Part shown: positions 33,600 through 42,316 of the stretch, piece after piece | How positions within the stretch are numbered: position 1 is the stretch's first letter | Layout of the letters: each line of letters begins with the position of its first letter | Assembly (NCBI GenBank): GCA_910584435.1 | Contig: CAJUAP010000016.1 | Span: forward strand, 1 to 64,000 | DNA from: an uncultured Acetatifactor sp. | Lineage (GTDB): Bacteria > Bacillota > Clostridia > Lachnospirales > Lachnospiraceae | Direction: 5' to 3' | DNA length: 64,000 nucleotides | Program-made: the position numbers and the translations under genes | The notes under the pieces: generated by a model | What the model saw: only the letters and a program-made list of their open reading frames with translations | Database searches by the model: none | Told to the model about the DNA's origin: nothing

Positions 33600-34574
33600 C
33601 TAATTCTGCATTTTAATCTGCTCCCCTTCTATCAGCGGATAACATACCGGTGCAGAACCATCCAGATTTTCCCTGTACATATCCACCGCCGTAATCTGGT
33701 GGTTCTCATACGTGGTATAATAATAGATTCCCTTATCGGTATTGCAGCAGGATGTGTAAATGGTAATCTCATACTTTCCCTCTCCCACTTTACAGCACCC
33801 TCTCTGCTGCTCCACAGACCCCAGAATATGAAAAAACTGGCTGATACTCTCTGACTCCGAATCCCCGGATACAGAATTCATCTTTACAAAAGCCGCTCTG
33901 ACAAAACGGGACTGGGAAGATAAATCTCCCGGAAGCCCCAGCGCCCCCATGCCGCGGCTGTAAGTATGCAGCGGCAGCTTCTCCGAGAAATGATTCTGCG
34001 GCTCTTCCGGGGACAGATTCATATAATTGTTCAGCTGGAACATCTGCTCATCAAAAGGCGGATTGTTCGCCAGCACGCCGGCCGGATTATCATAGATCAA
34101 AAGCCCTTCTCTGACAGACTCCACCGTGATTGCCTCCCTGCAGTCCGCAATGATCCAATGAAGCTGGGCAGCAGGCAGTTTTTCACTGAAGCACTCATCC
34201 GTCAGATTCATTCCTGCCAACAATACCTTAGCCTCTTTCACCGTAGCGCACTGCCCCAATATCCATGGAATCAATTCAAAAGCAGCCACATTGTTCTCTC
34301 CATTGACTACCTTCCTATAATATGCATTGCCAACGAAATTCAGACCCGCCATGCCAAGTCCTTTTTCATTTACCGCATCATAATACAGCGGACAGCCTTC
34401 CTCCATATGCGCCATACCAATCATAGCATAATGGCATTCCATATTTCCCACATTGCGAAAACGGAACACATACTTCCGCGGTGTTACTACAACTTCTTCG
34501 CCATAGGAAAAGTCATAATCCAGAGTACGTCCAAAATAGAAATCTTTTGTATGATAAGTTGCTGCCGTACACAT
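33600..34574 (-). CDS. bsh: Bile salt hydrolase / choloylglycine hydrolase family
   Basis: 324 residues, Ntn-hydrolase. Cys2 (MCTAATY) becomes the N-terminal nucleophile; Arg16 and Asp19 lie in FGRTLDYD; Asn79 in GMAGLNF; Asn170/171 in GVLANNPPF; Arg223 in SSQSRFVRAAF. The GLPGDLSSQSRF and NNPPF segments favour bile salt hydrolase over penicillin V acylase. It cleaves glycine- or taurine-conjugated bile acids and points to an intestinal habitat. No transporter is adjacent. Confidence 0.9.
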   Translation of the reverse strand: MCTAATYHTKDFYFGRTLDYDFSYGEEVVVTPRKYVFRFRNVGNMECHYAMIGMAHMEEGCPLYYDAVNEKGLGMAGLNFVGNAYYRKVVNGENNVAAFELIPWILGQCATVKEAKVLLAGMNLTDECFSEKLPAAQLHWIIADCREAITVESVREGLLIYDNPAGVLANNPPFDEQMFQLNNYMNLSPEEPQNHFSEKLPLHTYSRGMGALGLPGDLSSQSRFVRAAFVKMNSVSGDSESESISQFFHILGSVEQQRGCCKVGEGKYEITIYTSCCNTDKGIYYYTTYENHQITAVDMYRENLDGSAPVCYPLIEGEQIKMQN

Positions 34575-34611
34575 GCGAAATACCTCCTATCTATCATGAT
34601 TATATTATTCG

Positions 34612-34642
34612 CAACAGTTCAGACAGGTCATTGAACTGTTAC
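34612..34642. repeat. R1 palindrome between bsh and the ferredoxin gene
   Basis: Arms CAACAGTTCAG and TTGAACTGTTA with loop ACAGGTCA, 64 bp past the ferredoxin-gene stop on its strand. Confidence 0.7.
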
Positions 34643-34705
34643 TATTATTCTGCCGCATCTTTGGCCTGCTATTCCCAAAGCGTTATTATACCTGTTTCCG
34701 TCATT

Positions 34706-35575
34706 TTATTCCCCGTTCTGCAAATGGGTCTCCTGCGGCTTTTCCGATGGCTGCCGGTGATAATGCAGACATTTTTCCGGGCAGACTTCTATGCACCTGC
34801 CGCAGCGGATGCATTCCGGTGAACAGGAAATTTCACTGACTGAAAGGTCTACCGGACAGGCTCTCTGACATGCGCCGCAGGAGATGCACCGCTCCTGCTC
34901 CCAGTGAACCTGCACCAGACTGAAGCGGTTAAACCAGCCGTACACAGCCCCTAAAGGACACAGATATTGGCAAAAGGGTCGGTATACTTTTACGGACAGC
35001 AGCATAAGAAAAAGCAATATACCCAGCTTCCAGAAGAACAGCCCTCCAATCTGGCTTCTCAGCAATTCATTTGTGCCAAGAAGAGGCAATGCACCAAGCA
35101 GAGTGCCGGAGGGACACAAATATTTGCAGAAGGCAGGAACCTTGGCAAAGCCGCCGAACAAGAACATGGAGCCGATGCATACCAGCGAAACCAGAACCAG
35201 ATATTTCCCATATTTTAATATATGATGAAAGGGCAGCTTCTTCCTCTTCCGAAACAGCGGAATCTTATGCAGAAGATCCTGCACCAGTCCAAAAGGACAG
35301 AGAAATCCGCACACAAACCTGCCTAAAGTGCTTCCAAACAGAAAGAAAAAGCCTAATACTGCAAAAGGGATTTCAAACCCCTGCCGATTCAAAAGCGCCT
35401 GAAGCGCCCCTATGGGACAGGAGGCAGCCGCCCCCGGACAGGAATAACAGTTCAACCCAGGCACACAGACATATTTCAAACGCCCCTGATATATTTTCCC
35501 TTGAAGGAATCCATACACATATCCATTTGTAACTATCGTAAAAAGTATCTGAACCCCTAATCGTAATCTCTTCAT
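34706..35575 (-). CDS. Membrane 4Fe-4S protein (NapH/YccM-like)
   Basis: 289 residues from ATG 35575 (GGGGAAAG ahead). Several membrane helices carry the conserved CxxxCP motifs CGFLCPFGLVQDLL, CKYLCPSGTLLG and CQYLCPLGAVYG, and the C-terminus has two ferredoxin clusters, CISCGACQRACPVDL and CIRCGRCIEVCPEKC. It probably passes electrons across or along the membrane. A longer frame to 35731 overlaps the CXXC peptide gene and is rejected. It is the last gene of a TlpA-CXXC peptide-ferredoxin unit. Confidence 0.87.
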   Translation of the reverse strand: MKRLRLGVQILFTIVTNGYVYGFLQGKIYQGRLKYVCVPGLNCYSCPGAAASCPIGALQALLNRQGFEIPFAVLGFFFLFGSTLGRFVCGFLCPFGLVQDLLHKIPLFRKRKKLPFHHILKYGKYLVLVSLVCIGSMFLFGGFAKVPAFCKYLCPSGTLLGALPLLGTNELLRSQIGGLFFWKLGILLFLMLLSVKVYRPFCQYLCPLGAVYGWFNRFSLVQVHWEQERCISCGACQRACPVDLSVSEISCSPECIRCGRCIEVCPEKCLHYHRQPSEKPQETHLQNGE

Positions 35576-35616
35576 AGCTTTCCCCGACTCCGGCCATGTA
35601 TCCGGATATGTTCCTT

Positions 35617-35733
35617 TCAGCCTATCCCGATACATTCCAGGCAAATCATCACTGCTTTTTTCCAGATTACCGCAAACTGCCCTTCCGCGATCCCCATACC
35701 AATACAGGCGGCTCCCGCAAACAGTCCCCACAT
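35617..35733 (-). CDS. CD1871A-type CXXC small membrane protein
   Basis: A 38-residue product beginning MWGLFAGAACIGMGIAEG and ending VMICLECIGIG, with a Cys-x2-Cys pair near the end. Length, hydrophobic start and CLECIGIG tail match the CD1871A family found between TlpA and 4Fe-4S membrane proteins in clostridia. GGAAGG precedes the ATG. It overlaps a different frame of the ferredoxin gene's open reading frame and is easily missed because of its size. Confidence 0.8.
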   Translation of the reverse strand: MWGLFAGAACIGMGIAEGQFAVIWKKAVMICLECIGIG

Positions 35734-35749
35734 CCAGATATACCTTCCT

Positions 35750-36424
35750 CTATTCCTGCTGCTCTTCTTCCAGAAATCCATCTATTTTTTCCTTCCACGC
35801 CGTCTTATCCCTGGCTCCAATCACTACATCCAATACAACCCCATCTTCATTAATGAAAAAAGTAGTCGGAACAGCCCTTACCTCCATCAGCAATGCAAGG
35901 TACAGTGATTCATTCAAAAGCAGATGAGAGTAATCCGCCTTCGTCTGTTCTATCAGCTTTGCCGCCGCATCCAAATCCTCCTGTGCTGCTCCTTCCTGTA
36001 CATCACTGATAATTCCAATCAGCTGGAAGTCGCCTTCCTCATACTCATTCGCCAGTTCTCCCAGCTCTGGCATTTCGCGAAGACAGGGATTGCAGTAAGT
36101 CGCCCACACATTCACCATAGTGATTTTTGCATTGCCAAAAATATCGGACGAAACCGCATTTCCCTCCATATCCTTCCCTTCAAAGACAACAGGCTCTGCA
36201 GCTTCCTCCTGGTCGACAGAAGATACACTTTGCCATTCCAAACCTGACATATCATCCCGTCCTTCTTCTATGTCGCGCTTTGCACAGCCGCCTAACATAC
36301 TCATTGACAGCAGCACAAATGCCAGACACACCGTCAAACACCCCGTATATCCCTTACGCAAACTAACTCCTCCTTCTGCTCCACAGCCAGATTCCCATGC
36401 TGACAACGATTCCTGTTTCTTCAT
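35750..36424 (-). CDS. TlpA-like thioredoxin-fold lipoprotein
   Basis: 224 residues. A membrane segment ends in a lipobox MLGGC (Cys47), so the protein is anchored outside the cell. The thioredoxin-like domain has VNVWATYCNPCLREMPELG with the CNPC active site and VRAVPTTFFINEDG with the cis-Pro. Likely a thiol reductase or oxidase coupled to the neighbouring CXXC peptide and 4Fe-4S membrane protein. It starts 3 bp after the stop of the U32 gene, so the group is probably co-transcribed from there. Confidence 0.87.
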   Translation of the reverse strand: MKKQESLSAWESGCGAEGGVSLRKGYTGCLTVCLAFVLLSMSMLGGCAKRDIEEGRDDMSGLEWQSVSSVDQEEAAEPVVFEGKDMEGNAVSSDIFGNAKITMVNVWATYCNPCLREMPELGELANEYEEGDFQLIGIISDVQEGAAQEDLDAAAKLIEQTKADYSHLLLNESLYLALLMEVRAVPTTFFINEDGVVLDVVIGARDKTAWKEKIDGFLEEEQQE

Positions 36425-36426
36425 AC

Positions 36427-37707
36427 TTAGAGCGTTTTTTTACACACTTGCCGCAGCAAATCATATTGCTCTGCCTCTTCCGACAGCTTTACCCATAGCG
36501 TCTGCCTGGCATGAGGGCAGCTCTCCACAGCCTCCCCCTCTTCATCATACATAGCTTCTACCACTGCCGGTCTGTTCTCTCCATCCGGCCTCATAATCTC
36601 AATGGCATCACCCACAGAAAATTTATTGCGCTGCTCAAACCGTGCCAGTCCTTCATGCGGATACCATGCCAGTCTGCCGTCTGCGGATACCTCTTCTATC
36701 ATACCAAGATAAGTATACTCATTCACATAAGTACTGTTGTCATAGATTTGTGCCTCCTGTGAAGGTCTGCCAAAATAGAATCCGGTGGAAAACTGACGGT
36801 GGGTACATTTTGCAATTTCAGCCCTGTACCAATCCATATGCGCAGCATACAGCTCTGGCGAAGTAAAGTAATCATCTATGGCTCTGCGATAGGTTCTGGC
36901 TACCGTTGCCGCATAGAGAGCGGTCTTCATACGCCCCTCAATCTTCAGGCTGTCAATTCCTGCCTCCACCAGTTCCGGTATATGTTCTATCATACACAAA
37001 TCTTTGGAATTAAACAAAAAAGTCCCTCGTTCATTCTCATACACCGGCAGGTATTCTCCCGGCCTCGTCTCCTCCACCACTGCATATTTCCACCGGCAGG
37101 GATGTGTACAGGCCCCCTGGTTGGCATCCCGTCCCGTAAAATAATTACTCAGAAGACAGCGCCCTGAATAGGAAATGCACATCGCTCCATGAACAAAACA
37201 TTCCATCTCCATCTCCATCGGAATCCGTTCCCGGATCTCCCGGATTTCCTGCAGGGATAATTCCCTGGCAGCCACCACACGTTTGGCTCCCATCTTCCAC
37301 CAGAACAAAAACGTCTGGTAATTGGTATTATTCGCCTGGGTAGAAATATGGATTTCCGCCTGGGGCCAGACCTCCTTTACAACGGCATACATGCCTGGAT
37401 CAGAAAGGATCAATCCGTCACAAGGCTCCGGCTCCATCTCCTTAAGTTCTCTGAAATACGCTGCGGCTCCATCCAGATCGTCATTATGAGCTAATATGTT
37501 GGCAGTGACATAAACCTTCACCCCACGGGCATGAGCAAAGGCAATTCCCTCTGCCATTTCTTCTATAGAGAAATTCTTAGCCTTAGCCCTCAGTCCAAAC
37601 GCTTCCCCGCCAATATATACTGCATCTGCTCCAAAAATAACCGCTGTCCGCAGTACCTCCAGGCTTCCCGCCGGAACCAGCAGCTCCGGTTTCCTTCTAC
37701 GTGTCAT
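36427..37707 (-). CDS. U32 family protein (TrhP/RlhA-like hydroxylation factor)
   Basis: 426 residues. Begins KPELLVPAGSLEVLRTAV and has the cysteine-bearing ECFVHGAMCISYSGRCLLSN and ANQGACTHPCRW segments, hallmarks of U32 proteins that carry an Fe-S cluster. In Bacillus and E. coli, members (YrrN/YrrO, TrhP) hydroxylate U34 of tRNA; others (RlhA) act on 23S rRNA. The nearby trmR gene favours the tRNA role. Once called peptidase, but the hydroxylation function is better supported. Confidence 0.85.
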   Translation of the reverse strand: MTRRRKPELLVPAGSLEVLRTAVIFGADAVYIGGEAFGLRAKAKNFSIEEMAEGIAFAHARGVKVYVTANILAHNDDLDGAAAYFRELKEMEPEPCDGLILSDPGMYAVVKEVWPQAEIHISTQANNTNYQTFLFWWKMGAKRVVAARELSLQEIREIRERIPMEMEMECFVHGAMCISYSGRCLLSNYFTGRDANQGACTHPCRWKYAVVEETRPGEYLPVYENERGTFLFNSKDLCMIEHIPELVEAGIDSLKIEGRMKTALYAATVARTYRRAIDDYFTSPELYAAHMDWYRAEIAKCTHRQFSTGFYFGRPSQEAQIYDNSTYVNEYTYLGMIEEVSADGRLAWYPHEGLARFEQRNKFSVGDAIEIMRPDGENRPAVVEAMYDEEGEAVESCPHARQTLWVKLSEEAEQYDLLRQVCKKTL

Positions 37708-37807
37708 GCTGCTACCTCCTGTCCGCTTCTGCAGACATCAATCTATTTTACATGAACCTTCCTGCATTCATTTTATTGTACATGAACTTTTCCTGCATTC
37801 ATTTTCA

Positions 37808-37838
37808 CAACAGTTCAGACAGGCCGCTGAACCGTTAC
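37808..37838. repeat. R1 palindrome directly after the trmR stop codon
   Basis: Arms CAACAGTTCAG and CTGAACCGTTA, loop ACAGGCCG. It begins at the base after the trmR TGA. Confidence 0.7.
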
Positions 37839-38480
37839 TCATTTTCTTATGGTCAGCGCCACCCCATCTCCCACCGGGAGCACCACTGTCTCCAATGCCC
37901 GGGAATGCTTCAGCTCATAGAGATACTCCCTCATTCTGGTGTGAATTGTACGGTCACGTCTGTTGACGGCAAAGCGGGATTGTATCACTTCACCCTCCTG
38001 CAGCACATTATCCGACACCAGCAGACCGCCCGGCCCTAACAATCTCAACACATCCGGCAGAAAATTCAGATACTGTCCCTTGGCCGCATCCATAAATATC
38101 AAGTCATAGCTGCCATTGAGCCCCTTCAAAATCTCAGCGGCATCTCCTTCTAACAGCGTAATCTGATCCTCTTTCTGCGCACGTTTAAAATTCTCCCTGG
38201 CAATGGGAATCCTTTTCTCATATTTTTCTATTGTAGTAATATGACATCCCCTGGGTCCATATTCACTCATCAGCAACGCAGAAAAGCCGATAGCAGTCCC
38301 AACCTCCAGAATGCTCTCCGGCTTTGAAAACGCGAGCAGAAACTTCAACAGACTCTGTGTGGCCTTCCGCACAATGGGTACCTGTGTTTCTAACGCATAC
38401 TTTTCAATTTCATTCAGAAAGGGGGTATTGCCCCTGTCCAGGGAATCAATATATACTGCCATTCTTTCTTCTACAATCAT
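37839..38480 (-). CDS. trmR: tRNA 5-hydroxyuridine methyltransferase (YrrM/TrmR-like)
   Basis: 213 residues, class I SAM-dependent O-methyltransferase. The SAM site is ILEVGTAIGFSALLM near residue 58; ITTIEKYEKRIPIARENF and YDLIFMDAAKGQYLNFL follow, the latter with the metal-binding Asp. It matches YrrM, which methylates ho5U34 to mo5U34. The U32 gene downstream would supply the hydroxylated substrate, as in the yrrMNO cluster of Bacillus. Confidence 0.85.
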   Translation of the reverse strand: MIVEERMAVYIDSLDRGNTPFLNEIEKYALETQVPIVRKATQSLLKFLLAFSKPESILEVGTAIGFSALLMSEYGPRGCHITTIEKYEKRIPIARENFKRAQKEDQITLLEGDAAEILKGLNGSYDLIFMDAAKGQYLNFLPDVLRLLGPGGLLVSDNVLQEGEVIQSRFAVNRRDRTIHTRMREYLYELKHSRALETVVLPVGDGVALTIRK

Positions 38481-38493
38481 AACATCCCCATTC

Positions 38494-38877
38494 TTACTCT
38501 TCTTCCTCAGGCTTCTCCTGCACCATGGCTGCCATAATATCTTCAGCCGTCATGGACGTATTCAAATCAAACACACCAGGCCCCACTTCCTTCAAATGTT
38601 CAGACAGGTAATATTGTACGGTAAAAAGCTTCGCATCTCTGACAAGCCCATTGCTCTCCAAGAGCGTCCCGATATCCATAGCAGACATATCAGATGTAAT
38701 CGTCACCCTCACCGTTCTGGCCCGATCCTCTGAAGTCATTGCAGGCTCCGTAAAAACCCGGTAACCATATTCATAGCAGATTTCAGACCCCCGGTAAATA
38801 AGATATACAACTGCCACCACTGCCACCACCCTGATGACTGCCCCGCATATGGCTCCCACTATACTTGTTGTCTTCAT
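38494..38877 (-). CDS. MltG-like membrane protein lacking the catalytic domain
   Basis: About 127 residues from ATG 38877. An N-terminal membrane helix (RVVAVVAVVYLIYRG) is followed by one LysM-like unit, VRVTITSDMSAMDIGTLLE to GPGVFDLNTSMTAEDIMAAM, as in the first part of the YceG/MltG transglycosylase. The catalytic Glu-containing domain (about 200 residues) is absent and the protein ends in an acidic tail. The longer frame begins with TTG inside the previous gene and is less likely. Such short forms occur in related bacteria; function unknown. Confidence 0.6.
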   Translation of the reverse strand: MKTTSIVGAICGAVIRVVAVVAVVYLIYRGSEICYEYGYRVFTEPAMTSEDRARTVRVTITSDMSAMDIGTLLESNGLVRDAKLFTVQYYLSEHLKEVGPGVFDLNTSMTAEDIMAAMVQEKPEEEE

Positions 38878-38935
38878 GCCATTCACCACACCTCCACGCC
38901 AATTCTTTCCCTCTGCTTCTGCAAAAGAAAACAAA

Positions 38936-39256
38936 TCACTCAAATTGCAGTTCGGCAGTGATCAGTAAATTTAACCGCTGCATTAACCTGCAGAATCCAA
39001 GCTCCGCTGCAAGGAAATCCGCAACGAACGTATTCTCCCGAAAAGTTTCATATTCTTTCTCAAACTTGTCAAGAGTCTCATAATCAATAACAGCGCTTGT
39101 CTGTAATTCATAATTCCGTTTACGATAATCATCCACCTGCGCCTTCAGTTCCGGAAATTGCTTTATCCTCTTACACTCTCTTGCATATGTCTGATATTCT
39201 TCCGTATCCAATATAGCCGAAACAAACGCGGCTCTTGCACTGTCTATGTCGCTCAT
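38936..39256 (-). CDS. YlbF/YmcA family protein
   Basis: 106 residues, almost all helical, with DTEEYQTYARECKRIKQFPEL and the YRKRNYELQ and YETFREN segments of the YlbF/YmcA family. In Bacillus these proteins (with YaaT) form the Y-complex that aids RNase Y processing and competence/biofilm. Located next to rnj, consistent with an RNA-decay setting. GAGAGG precedes ATG 39256. Confidence 0.83.
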   Translation of the reverse strand: MSDIDSARAAFVSAILDTEEYQTYARECKRIKQFPELKAQVDDYRKRNYELQTSAVIDYETLDKFEKEYETFRENTFVADFLAAELGFCRLMQRLNLLITAELQFE

Positions 39257-39325
39257 GTAAATTACCTCTCTGCCCTTACCGGCAGACACTCCTTCATTCC
39301 ATTCACACTACCTGATATACCTCCA

Positions 39326-39377
39326 AGAGGGGGCAACGCCCACCTCTTTGAGGGGGCAACGCCCACCTCTTTGGGCG
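39326..39377. repeat. Tandem GGGGGCAACGCCCACCTCTT repeat (R4, copy 1)
   Basis: Two 23-24-bp units, each with a GGGC-AAC-GCCC hairpin, in the gap between rnj and ylbF-like. A relative with GGAGCCCACC lies at 46461-46512. Confidence 0.8.
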
Positions 39378-39392
39378 TCTTAGAAATTCTTC

Positions 39393-41066
39393 TCACACTT
39401 CCATTATGATAGGCAGTATCATAGGTCTTCTCTTTGTCTTCTTCCAGACATAATCGCTCAGAGCATCCTTTGTTGTATTCTTCAGCTTACCCCAGTCGGT
39501 AATCCCCCGGTCCAGGCATTTCTGAATCGCATCATCCACCGTCTGACGGGCTTCATCGATTAATTCATCGGACTCCTTCACATATACAAAACCTCTGGAC
39601 ACAATATCCGGTCCTGCTACCAGCATGCCGCTTCCCCGGTCCAGACTCATCACCACCACCATAATACCATCCTCAGCCAAATGCTGGCGATCTCTGAGCA
39701 CTACATTTCCCACATCTCCAACCCCAAGGCCGTCTACCAGAATCGCTCCCACAGGAACCCTGCCTGTCACTTTTGCACTGTCTTCCTTAAGTTCCAGCAC
39801 ATCTCCTGATGAGAGGATGAAAATGTGATCCTTGTCCATGCCAAGGCTCTCGGCAATTTTCGCCTGAGCCTTTAAATGCTTGATTTCTCCATGGGCAGGC
39901 ACCGTATACTTAGGACGGATTAAGGAGTAAATCAATTTGATTTCTTCCTGACAGGCATGTCCTGATACATGTGCATCCTGGAAAATAACATCCGCGCCCT
40001 TTCTAAGCAGCTCATTGATGACCTTGGTAACAGATTTCTCATTGCCCGGTATGGGATTGGATGAGAAAATAACCGTATCCCCGACACCAATGGTAATCTT
40101 GCGGTGCATCCCATTTGCCATTCGGCTTAACGCCGCCATGCTCTCTCCCTGACTGCCGGTGGTAATCACCACCTGCTGCTCGTCAGGATAGTCCTTCATC
40201 TGTTCCACCTCAATCAAAGTATTGTCCGGAATACTGATACATTCCAGATTTCTGGCCGTTTCAATAATACTGACCATGCTGCGTCCTTCCACACACACCT
40301 TGCGGCCGAACTTATAAGCACTGTTGATAATCTGCTGGACACGGTCCACATTGGAAGCAAAGGTTGCCACAAATATCCTGGTATTCTTGTGCTCTTCAAA
40401 CAAAGTGTCGAACGTCTTGCCCACCGTCCGCTCAGAAGCGGTAAATCCGGGACGTTCCGCATTGGTAGAATCGCACATCAAAGCCAGCACACCCTTTTTC
40501 CCCAGTTCCGCAAACCGCTGCAGATCAATCACATCTCCGAAAACAGGCGTATAGTCAACCTTAAAATCCCCGGTATGCACCACCACTCCGGCCGGAGAAT
40601 AAATGGCCAGAGCTGCCGCATCTACAATACTGTGATTTGTCTTAATAAACTCCACTCTGAATTTTCCCATATTGATGGACTGGCCGAATTTCACGACCTT
40701 CCGCTTTGTCCCCTTGGTCAGATTGTGTTCCCGCAGTTTATTCTCAATAATTCCCATGGTAAGCCTTGTGGCATAAATGGGCACATTCACATCCCTTAGA
40801 ACATAGGGCAGCGCCCCAATATGATCCTCATGACCATGTGTAATTACAAAGCCTTTCACCCTGTCTATATTATCCTTCAGATAAGTAACATCCGGAATGA
40901 CAAGGTCAATCCCCAGCATGTCATCCGCCGGGAATGACAGGCCACAATCCACCACAACAATACTGTCCTCATATTCAAAGGCAGTAATGTTCATACCAAT
41001 CTGCTCCAGACCTCCTAAGGGAATAATCTTCAGTCCGGGGCCGTTATGATTTTCTTTTTTCTTCAA
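39393..41066 (-). CDS. rnj: Ribonuclease J
   Basis: 557 residues, metallo-beta-lactamase/beta-CASP nuclease with endo- and 5'-exonuclease activity in mRNA decay and rRNA maturation. Zinc motif VITHGHEDHIGALPYVL, IKTNHSIVDAAALAI, VVHTGDFKVD, and the beta-CASP FQDAHVSGHACQEEIK. The start is TTG at 41066, fixed by GGAGG at 8 nt; the Shine-Dalgarno lies in the remnant of the upstream fur gene. Normal length. Confidence 0.95.
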   Translation of the reverse strand: MKKKENHNGPGLKIIPLGGLEQIGMNITAFEYEDSIVVVDCGLSFPADDMLGIDLVIPDVTYLKDNIDRVKGFVITHGHEDHIGALPYVLRDVNVPIYATRLTMGIIENKLREHNLTKGTKRKVVKFGQSINMGKFRVEFIKTNHSIVDAAALAIYSPAGVVVHTGDFKVDYTPVFGDVIDLQRFAELGKKGVLALMCDSTNAERPGFTASERTVGKTFDTLFEEHKNTRIFVATFASNVDRVQQIINSAYKFGRKVCVEGRSMVSIIETARNLECISIPDNTLIEVEQMKDYPDEQQVVITTGSQGESMAALSRMANGMHRKITIGVGDTVIFSSNPIPGNEKSVTKVINELLRKGADVIFQDAHVSGHACQEEIKLIYSLIRPKYTVPAHGEIKHLKAQAKIAESLGMDKDHIFILSSGDVLELKEDSAKVTGRVPVGAILVDGLGVGDVGNVVLRDRQHLAEDGIMVVVMSLDRGSGMLVAGPDIVSRGFVYVKESDELIDEARQTVDDAIQKCLDRGITDWGKLKNTTKDALSDYVWKKTKRRPMILPIIMEV

Positions 41067-41480
41067 TCAAATTACCTCCACATTTCTCACACTGGCCTTA
41101 GAGCTTCACCTCATGATTCACAGCATAAAATCCGGCACTATCAGCAATTTGCACTTTCAGCCCCTCTGACAGCTCCTCCTGAAAGGATATTGCCTTACCG
41201 CATTTCATACAGGTCAAATGATGGTGATGGATTCTCTGTTTTTGTTCCGTAGTATTCCCTATCCCGCAACCAACAAAACCATCGTCAAAATTAACCCTGT
41301 CAATCAGATGCAGCTCATTCAGCAGTTGTATTGTTCTATAAACAATGGCCAATCCAATATCCGGAATGCCCATCTTTATCAGCGCAGTCACTTCCGCAGT
41401 CAAATGTACCTTCAGACAGAATACAGTGACTGCCAATACCATCAGCCTCTCCCTGGCTGTTTTCAGCCCAAACCATTATC
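41067..41480 (-). pseudogene. Decayed Fur/PerR-family regulator
   Basis: Family traits remain: DIGLAIVYRTIQLLNELHLIDRV, the metal-binding HHHHLTCMKCGK, and VNHEVKL. Then an in-frame TAA interrupts at 41098, after which GQCEKCGGN follows in frame, the expected second zinc cysteine pair. The N-terminal HTH is poorly preserved (LTAEVTALIK where LTAEEIY is usual) and no good start is found. Position between rnj and DUF1292 is the usual fur location, which supports decay of an ancestral gene. Confidence 0.7.
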
Positions 41481-41501
41481 ATTTCAGATATGACACTGCA
41501 G

Positions 41502-41768
41502 TTATGATTCAATCATCACATCTTCCAGCATATTTTCAAACACACCTGCCACAGCAGCAAGTTCCTCATCATTTGTAATGGTGACAAACGTACCTTCTTC
41601 CTCCCCGTCTCCGGAAATATCTTTCAGAATCAATGCTTCCCCATCACCATCCGCCACATCTGAAAGAAGCAGATAATTCACCCCTCCGATACGTGTCTGT
41701 TCCAGCACATAGTATTCCACAGGAGCGCCCCCATCGGAATTTAATGTTATCTTTTCCATTTTTGCCAT
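41502..41768 (-). CDS. DUF1292 family protein
   Basis: 88 residues, acidic, with YYVLEQTRIGGVNYLLLSD and FVTITNDEELAAVAGVFENML as in DUF1292 (YrzB-like) proteins. In many Firmicutes it sits in the ireB-ruvX-DUF1292 string as here. Function unknown. Confidence 0.88.
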   Translation of the reverse strand: MAKMEKITLNSDGGAPVEYYVLEQTRIGGVNYLLLSDVADGDGEALILKDISGDGEEEGTFVTITNDEELAAVAGVFENMLEDVMIES

Positions 41769-41852
41769 ATTCTTTCTATCCTTTTCACAACCCGAAATGC
41801 CTGCCGCACAACAGCACTTCCGTATGCCCGCAAACCAGCCGGCCCATGTTTT

Positions 41853-42299
41853 TCACTGTATTTCCTGTATTTCACTCTTGCGGCTGCGGCTGTCCAGATA
41901 TCCCTGTAATATCAGTGCAGCAGCTATCTTATCCACATACTCTTTACGGTTCTCTCTGCGAATTCCTGCTTCTATCATTGTCTTCTGTGCCACAACCGTT
42001 GTCAGACGCTCGTCCCACATAACCACCGGCAGACCTGTTCTGCGCTCTAATTTTTCTCTGAATTCCATTGTCAGCTCCACACGAATCCCTTCTGTGGCAT
42101 TCATGTTCTTAGGCAGTCCCAGGACGATTTCTTCTACTTCATACTCTTCAATCAATTCTTCAATCCGGGCCAATGTACGGCGCAGCTTATTCTCTTCCTT
42201 ACGGCGGATAATCTCCAAACTCTGCGCTGTAATTAATAAACTGTCGCTGACTGCTACCCCCACTGTCTTAGACCCAAAGTCAAGCCCCATAATCCGCAT
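41853..42299 (-). CDS. ruvX: Holliday junction resolvase-like protein RuvX/YqgF
   Basis: 148 residues, RNase H fold. Begins [18 protein letters not shown] (first catalytic Asp), then [13 protein letters not shown] and [17 protein letters not shown], ending [14 protein letters not shown]. Thought to act in pre-16S rRNA processing or junction cleavage. GAGGAG is ahead of the ATG. Usual length. Confidence 0.92.
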   Translation of the reverse strand: MRIMGLDFGSKTVGVAVSDSLLITAQSLEIIRRKEENKLRRTLARIEELIEEYEVEEIVLGLPKNMNATEGIRVELTMEFREKLERRTGLPVVMWDERLTTVVAQKTMIEAGIRRENRKEYVDKIAAALILQGYLDSRSRKSEIQEIQ

Positions 42300-42316
42300 A
42301 AGCTTTTCTCCTCACA

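Noticed and set aside
34706..35731. 341-aa form of the 4Fe-4S protein
   Set aside because: Its first 52 residues overlap the CXXC peptide gene in another frame and are not membrane-protein-like.
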